Assembly: GCA_945881915.1 (NCBI GenBank)
Contig: CAMCVW010000033.1
Location: 1 to 38,450 of the forward strand
Direction: 5' to 3'
DNA: 38,450 nucleotides
Source of the DNA: Thermoflexus hugenholtzii JAD2
GTDB taxonomy: Bacteria > Chloroflexota > Chloroflexia > Chloroflexales > Roseiflexaceae
Both the position numbers and the translations under genes were made by a program. The notes beneath the pieces are model-generated. The model was not told the origin of the DNA. It searched no databases and worked only from the letters and a program-made list of their open reading frames with translations. Shown here in pieces: positions 35,727 through 38,450 of this stretch. Within the stretch, counting starts at the first letter, position 1. Each line of letters opens with the position of its first letter.

Positions 35727-37088
35727 ATGTGGGGTGGACGATTTAGTCAGGGACTCGACGCTTTGATGGCCGAGCTCAACAACTCGTTTCCGTTTGACCG
35801 TGCGATGTGGGCCCAAGACATCCGTGGCAGCATGGCGTGGGCACGTCAAATCTGCGTCGCCGGAGTGATTACGAGTACCGAACGCGATGACCTTTTACGC
35901 GGACTGCAGGTGGTCTATGATGAATTTGCATCGGGTGCGTTCCCCGCCAAAACAGCCGACGAAGACATCCACTCCGCAGTCGAACGACGATTGGGCGAGG
36001 TCGTCGGAGCAGTAGCAGGCAAACTCCACACCGGTCGGAGCCGCAACGATCAAGTTGCCACCGATATTCGGCTCTGGGTGATGGCAGCAATAGCGCGTAC
36101 CGATGAGTGTCTCCAAGAGGTGCAACGTGCCATCCTGGTACAAGCTGATGCCGCGGGGGATTTGATTATCCCAGGTTATACTCACGTCCAACGCGCACAG
36201 CCGATTTTGTTGCGGCATTGGTTGTTGTCACACTTCTGGCCATTGCAACGTGATCGTGAGCGGCTCGCGGATTGTCTGACCCGCGTTGCGGTGTTGCCGC
36301 TGGGTTCAGGGGCCATCGCTGGCACTCCGCTTAAGGTTGATCGGCGCGCTTTGGCTGCAGAATTGGGGATGCACGACATCAGCCGTAACAGCGTCGATGC
36401 AATCAGTGATCGCGACTTCATCGCCGAATACTTGTTTGTGGCAGCCATGGTCGGCATCCACATCAGCCGTTTGTCCGAAGACATGGTTTTTTTTAGCAGC
36501 GCCGAGTATGGCTTTGTGTCGCTGGCCGATGCGTATTCGACCGGTTCGAGCCTGATGCCCCAAAAGAAAAACCCCGATTCGTTCGAGTTAGCCCGCGGCA
36601 AATCCGGTCGGTTGGTGGGCAGTCTGATGACCATTTTGACGGTGCTAAAAGGGTTGCCGTCGGCCTACAACAAGGACCTGCAAGAAGACAAAGAACCCTT
36701 GTTCGATGCAGTTCGCACCATTGAATTAACCTTGCCCGTGGCTGCAGGTGCATTGGCTACGGCGACATTCAACCGCGCTGCGTTGCTGCGTGGTTTGGAT
36801 GATGCGATGTTGGCGACAGATGTTGCCGACTATCTTGTTGATCGTGGCGTCCCATTCCGTACTGCACACAAAGTCGTCGGTCAGTTGGTCCGCATCGCCG
36901 AGGAACGCGGGGTCAAGATGGTCGCGTTGCCGCTCGACGTATTCCAGAGTGTCGACGCAACCTTCAAGGCAGATGTGATGGAGTGCTTCAGCATGGCGGC
37001 GTCAGTGGCGGCACGTACGGTGCCTGGGGCAACTGGCCATCAGGCCGTTGCAGAGCAGTTAGCTGCAGCGCACGCATGCCTGGCTTAG
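35727..37088 (+). CDS. argH: Argininosuccinate lyase
   Basis: A 453-residue lyase of the fumarase/aspartase superfamily releasing arginine and fumarate. MWGGRFSQGLDALMAELNNS, HTGRSRNDQVATDIRLW near residue 100, GYTHVQRAQPILLRHWL and the signature GSSLMPQKKNPDSFEL near 272, which carries the catalytic Ser, are all intact. There is no C-terminal ArgA extension, in agreement with a separate argA in this operon. GAGGAGGGC upstream of ATG 35727 is a strong ribosome site. Confidence 0.96.
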   Translation: MWGGRFSQGLDALMAELNNSFPFDRAMWAQDIRGSMAWARQICVAGVITSTERDDLLRGLQVVYDEFASGAFPAKTADEDIHSAVERRLGEVVGAVAGKLHTGRSRNDQVATDIRLWVMAAIARTDECLQEVQRAILVQADAAGDLIIPGYTHVQRAQPILLRHWLLSHFWPLQRDRERLADCLTRVAVLPLGSGAIAGTPLKVDRRALAAELGMHDISRNSVDAISDRDFIAEYLFVAAMVGIHISRLSEDMVFFSSAEYGFVSLADAYSTGSSLMPQKKNPDSFELARGKSGRLVGSLMTILTVLKGLPSAYNKDLQEDKEPLFDAVRTIELTLPVAAGALATATFNRAALLRGLDDAMLATDVADYLVDRGVPFRTAHKVVGQLVRIAEERGVKMVALPLDVFQSVDATFKADVMECFSMAASVAARTVPGATGHQAVAEQLAAAHACLA

Positions 37089-37222
37089 GTGTTCCGCCCA
37101 TTGGACGCTGGGCGCAGCGCATCCAGGCACCGGCGCAGACCGGACAGACCTGTGCGCGCAATCCCTATGATGTCGAACGCTGCCGTGAGCTTCCGCAGGT
37201 GGCGGCCGCTGCGCCGGTGTAG
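37076..37222 (+). pseudogene. Remnant of the N-terminal domain of a Nudix hydrolase
   Basis: A 48-codon frame overlapping the end of argH. Its part GRWAQRIQAPAQTGQTC and NPYDVERCRELPQVAA matches the helical N-terminal domain of nucleoside-diphosphate-X Nudix hydrolases, which from memory reads like [28 protein letters not shown]. Several differences look like decay (Pro for the usual Ile/Leu, Gln for Leu, Cys for Tyr twice). A stop follows where the Nudix domain should continue, and argF begins 36 bases later. The remnant sits in the operon gap, suggesting a lost gene between argH and argF. Confidence 0.65.
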
Positions 37223-37258
37223 TTTGATTAATTTCGTCTGTGTAGGGAAGGTGAGAAC

Positions 37259-38212
37259 ATGACGCATTCGCTCTATGGTCGTGATTTGCTCAAGATGAAT
37301 GATGTGAATCAGGCCGAAGTCGCAGATTTGATCACGGCAGGTTTGACGCTCAAAGGGCGACTGCGACGCGGGGTGCCCCATCAGCTCTTGCAGGGCAAAA
37401 ATTTGGCCATGATGTTCTTCAAACCATCGACGCGCACACGCAGCGCGTTCGAAATAGGTATGCAACAGCTGGGCGGTCATGCGATGTTTTTGTCGGCCAA
37501 CGACATGCAATTGACGCGTGGCGAGACATACGCCGACACCGCCCGCGTGCTCGAACGTTACGTCGATGCCATCATGGCGCGTGTGTTTGATCACGATACC
37601 TTGGTCGAAATGGCCGGCGCAGCCCGCATCCCCGTCATCAATGGCCTGTGCGATATGCACCACCCCACCCAGACGTTGGCCGATTTGATTACCGTCAAGG
37701 AACTCTTTGGCGGCACGCGCGGCGTGCGTATCGCCTATGTGGGTGATGGCAACAACATGGTCCATTCCTTGCTCCACGCTGCTCCACTGGCTGGAATGCA
37801 CATCGCAGTAGCGACTCCTGCGCACTATGCACCCGATGCGCAAATCGTCGCCGAAGCGCGGGCAATTGCGCAACAGAGCGAAAGTGAAGTGCTGCTCACG
37901 ACAGATCCGTACGAGGCAGTAGCCAATGCCGATATTGTCTATACCGACGTCTGGGTCAGTATGGGCCAATTCGATGCCGCCGAACGCGTCGCGGCGTTGC
38001 AAGGCTATCAGGTCAACGAAAAACTGATGAGCGCTGCCCGGCTGACGACCAAATTTATGCACTGCTTACCCATGCACCGTGGCGAAGAAGTCACCGCTGG
38101 CGTCGCTGATGGGCTCCATTCGGTGGTGTTTGATCAAGCCGAAAATCGCTTGCACGCCCATAAAGCGATTTTGGCACTCCTCTGCAGCCCCGAAGGACAA
38201 AGCCTGTTGTGA
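37259..38212 (+). CDS. argF: Ornithine carbamoyltransferase
   Basis: A 317-residue transferase condensing carbamoyl phosphate and ornithine to citrulline. MMFFKPSTRTRSAFEIGMQQ carries the S-T-R-T-R carbamoyl-phosphate site. CDMHHPTQTLADLITVKE is the H-P-T-Q motif. DVWVSMGQ is the SMG ornithine loop, and FMHCLPMHRGEEV holds the catalytic Cys, all as expected for ArgF rather than aspartate or acetylornithine carbamoyltransferases. AGGGAAGG precedes ATG 37259. It is the last gene of the operon; its stop codon is the first three bases of a heptamer repeat. Confidence 0.95.
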   Translation: MTHSLYGRDLLKMNDVNQAEVADLITAGLTLKGRLRRGVPHQLLQGKNLAMMFFKPSTRTRSAFEIGMQQLGGHAMFLSANDMQLTRGETYADTARVLERYVDAIMARVFDHDTLVEMAGAARIPVINGLCDMHHPTQTLADLITVKELFGGTRGVRIAYVGDGNNMVHSLLHAAPLAGMHIAVATPAHYAPDAQIVAEARAIAQQSESEVLLTTDPYEAVANADIVYTDVWVSMGQFDAAERVAALQGYQVNEKLMSAARLTTKFMHCLPMHRGEEVTAGVADGLHSVVFDQAENRLHAHKAILALLCSPEGQSLL

Positions 38213-38266
38213 ATTATGAATTATGAATTATGAATGGGGAATTATGAATTATGAATGGGGAATTGG
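38210..38266. repeat. Heptamer tandem repeat TGAATTA with GAATGGGG interruptions
   Basis: TGAATTA occurs three times in tandem from the argF stop codon on (38210-38230), then TGAATGGGG, AATTA, TGAATTA and again TGAATGGGGAATT. The whole stretch is AT-rich and unlike the sequence around it. It lies between argF and the end of an IS30-type transposase gene, so it may be tied to insertion or slippage. Confidence 0.8.
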
Positions 38267-38270
38267 CTGA

Positions 38271-38450
38271 TTGTCACTTCAACTGCGACAACGCTGTAAG
38301 AAATAACTCACTCGTCGATCGCCACTGATGACATTTCCGAGGACGGTAATTAATCAGCGCAACAGCTGATGAAAGCTGCTGGTTTGAGACGGTGGTAAAA
38401 TCCGTTTCCTTTGGGTAAAACTCGCGCAACAGCCCATTGTGATTCTCGAT
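38271..38450 (-). mobile_element. IS30-type insertion sequence, one end
   Basis: The element is defined only by the transposase fragment; its near boundary is probably within or next to the heptamer repeats after argF. Whether the argF 3' end was altered by the insertion cannot be seen. Confidence 0.5.
38274..38450 (-). CDS. IS30-family transposase, C-terminal part
   Basis: The minus-strand frame is open from the window edge to a TGA at 38274-38276 (58 residues). It reads IENHNGLLREFYPKETDF, then INYRPRKCHQWRSTSELF, the ending of IS30-type DDE transposases: the catalytic Glu followed by N-x-N-G-L-L-R and F-P-K, then L-N-x-R-P-R-K. The rest of the gene and the far end of the element lie beyond the window. 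The inverted repeat at this end should lie between 38213 and 38273; I cannot identify it without the other end. No frameshift is visible in this part. Confidence 0.85.
   Translation of the reverse strand: MENHNGLLREFYPKETDFTTVSNQQLSSAVALINYRPRKCHQWRSTSELFLTALSQLK

Noticed and set aside
38210-38266. Possible CRISPR array.
   Set aside because: The unit is seven bases, without spacers.
1-38450. tRNA and rRNA genes.
   Set aside because: I saw no cloverleaf or rRNA-like sequence; a covariance-model scan would be needed to be sure.

Overview
The window is a dense bacterial chromosome segment of moderate GC content with short intergenic gaps, many ATGA/GTGA stop-start overlaps, several Cys-lipobox lipoproteins and a nearly complete arginine/carbamoyl-phosphate operon. 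The style (glycosyltransferases with large membrane proteins, secreted Ig-like proteins, SWIM/SNF2 helicase, clustered short ArgA) would fit a Chloroflexota-type bacterium. That is an inference from gene content; no rRNA or tRNA is present to test it.

Layout. 1-3394 (+): end of a histidine-phosphatase-like gene, a GT-C-like multi-pass membrane protein and a membrane-tethered LuxR-type regulator with a kelch-like outer domain, all overlapping. A bidirectional terminator separates these from a secreted repeat protein (3450-5093, -). A small carboxypeptidase-regulatory-like lipoprotein follows (5180-5605, +). 5589-13623 (-) is a seven-gene overlapping operon, tatD followed by five glycosyltransferases and a flippase/polysaccharide-pyruvyl-transferase fusion, which looks like an exopolysaccharide or cell-surface glycan locus. 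13719-14816 (+) is an old-yellow-enzyme reductase fired from a divergent promoter pair shared with tatD. 14817-15279 is a gene-free stretch with three copies of a CACACGTGTG-centred palindrome. 15280-20194 is accessory: a lipoprotein carrying a degenerate response-regulator receiver domain, two intact DinB-fold proteins and one decayed DinB copy, a hypothetical gene, and molybdate-type modA/modB without modC.

20201-38212 (+) is the arginine operon: promoter, Arg-rich leader peptide and attenuator, argC, a GNAT gene, argB, argA, carA, carB, an SNF2 helicase, argG, argJ, a YfhO-like membrane protein, argH, a remnant of a Nudix gene, and argF. Together these encode acetylated-ornithine synthesis (argJ cycles the acetyl group, argA primes it), carbamoyl phosphate supply (carAB) and conversion of ornithine to arginine (argF, argG, argH); argD is not in the window. 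The segment ends in heptamer repeats and the C-terminal end of an IS30-type transposase (-).

The most striking element is the classical transcription attenuator ahead of argC. It has a 30-codon leader ORF with seven Arg codons (six CGA), an antiterminator whose 5' arm lies inside the leader ORF just after the Arg cluster, and a mutually exclusive terminator with a T-run. The leader ORF seems to begin at the predicted transcription start, so it may be leaderless. The second most striking is the predicted extracellular lipoprotein with a CheY/PilH-like receiver fold that has lost three of five canonical residues.
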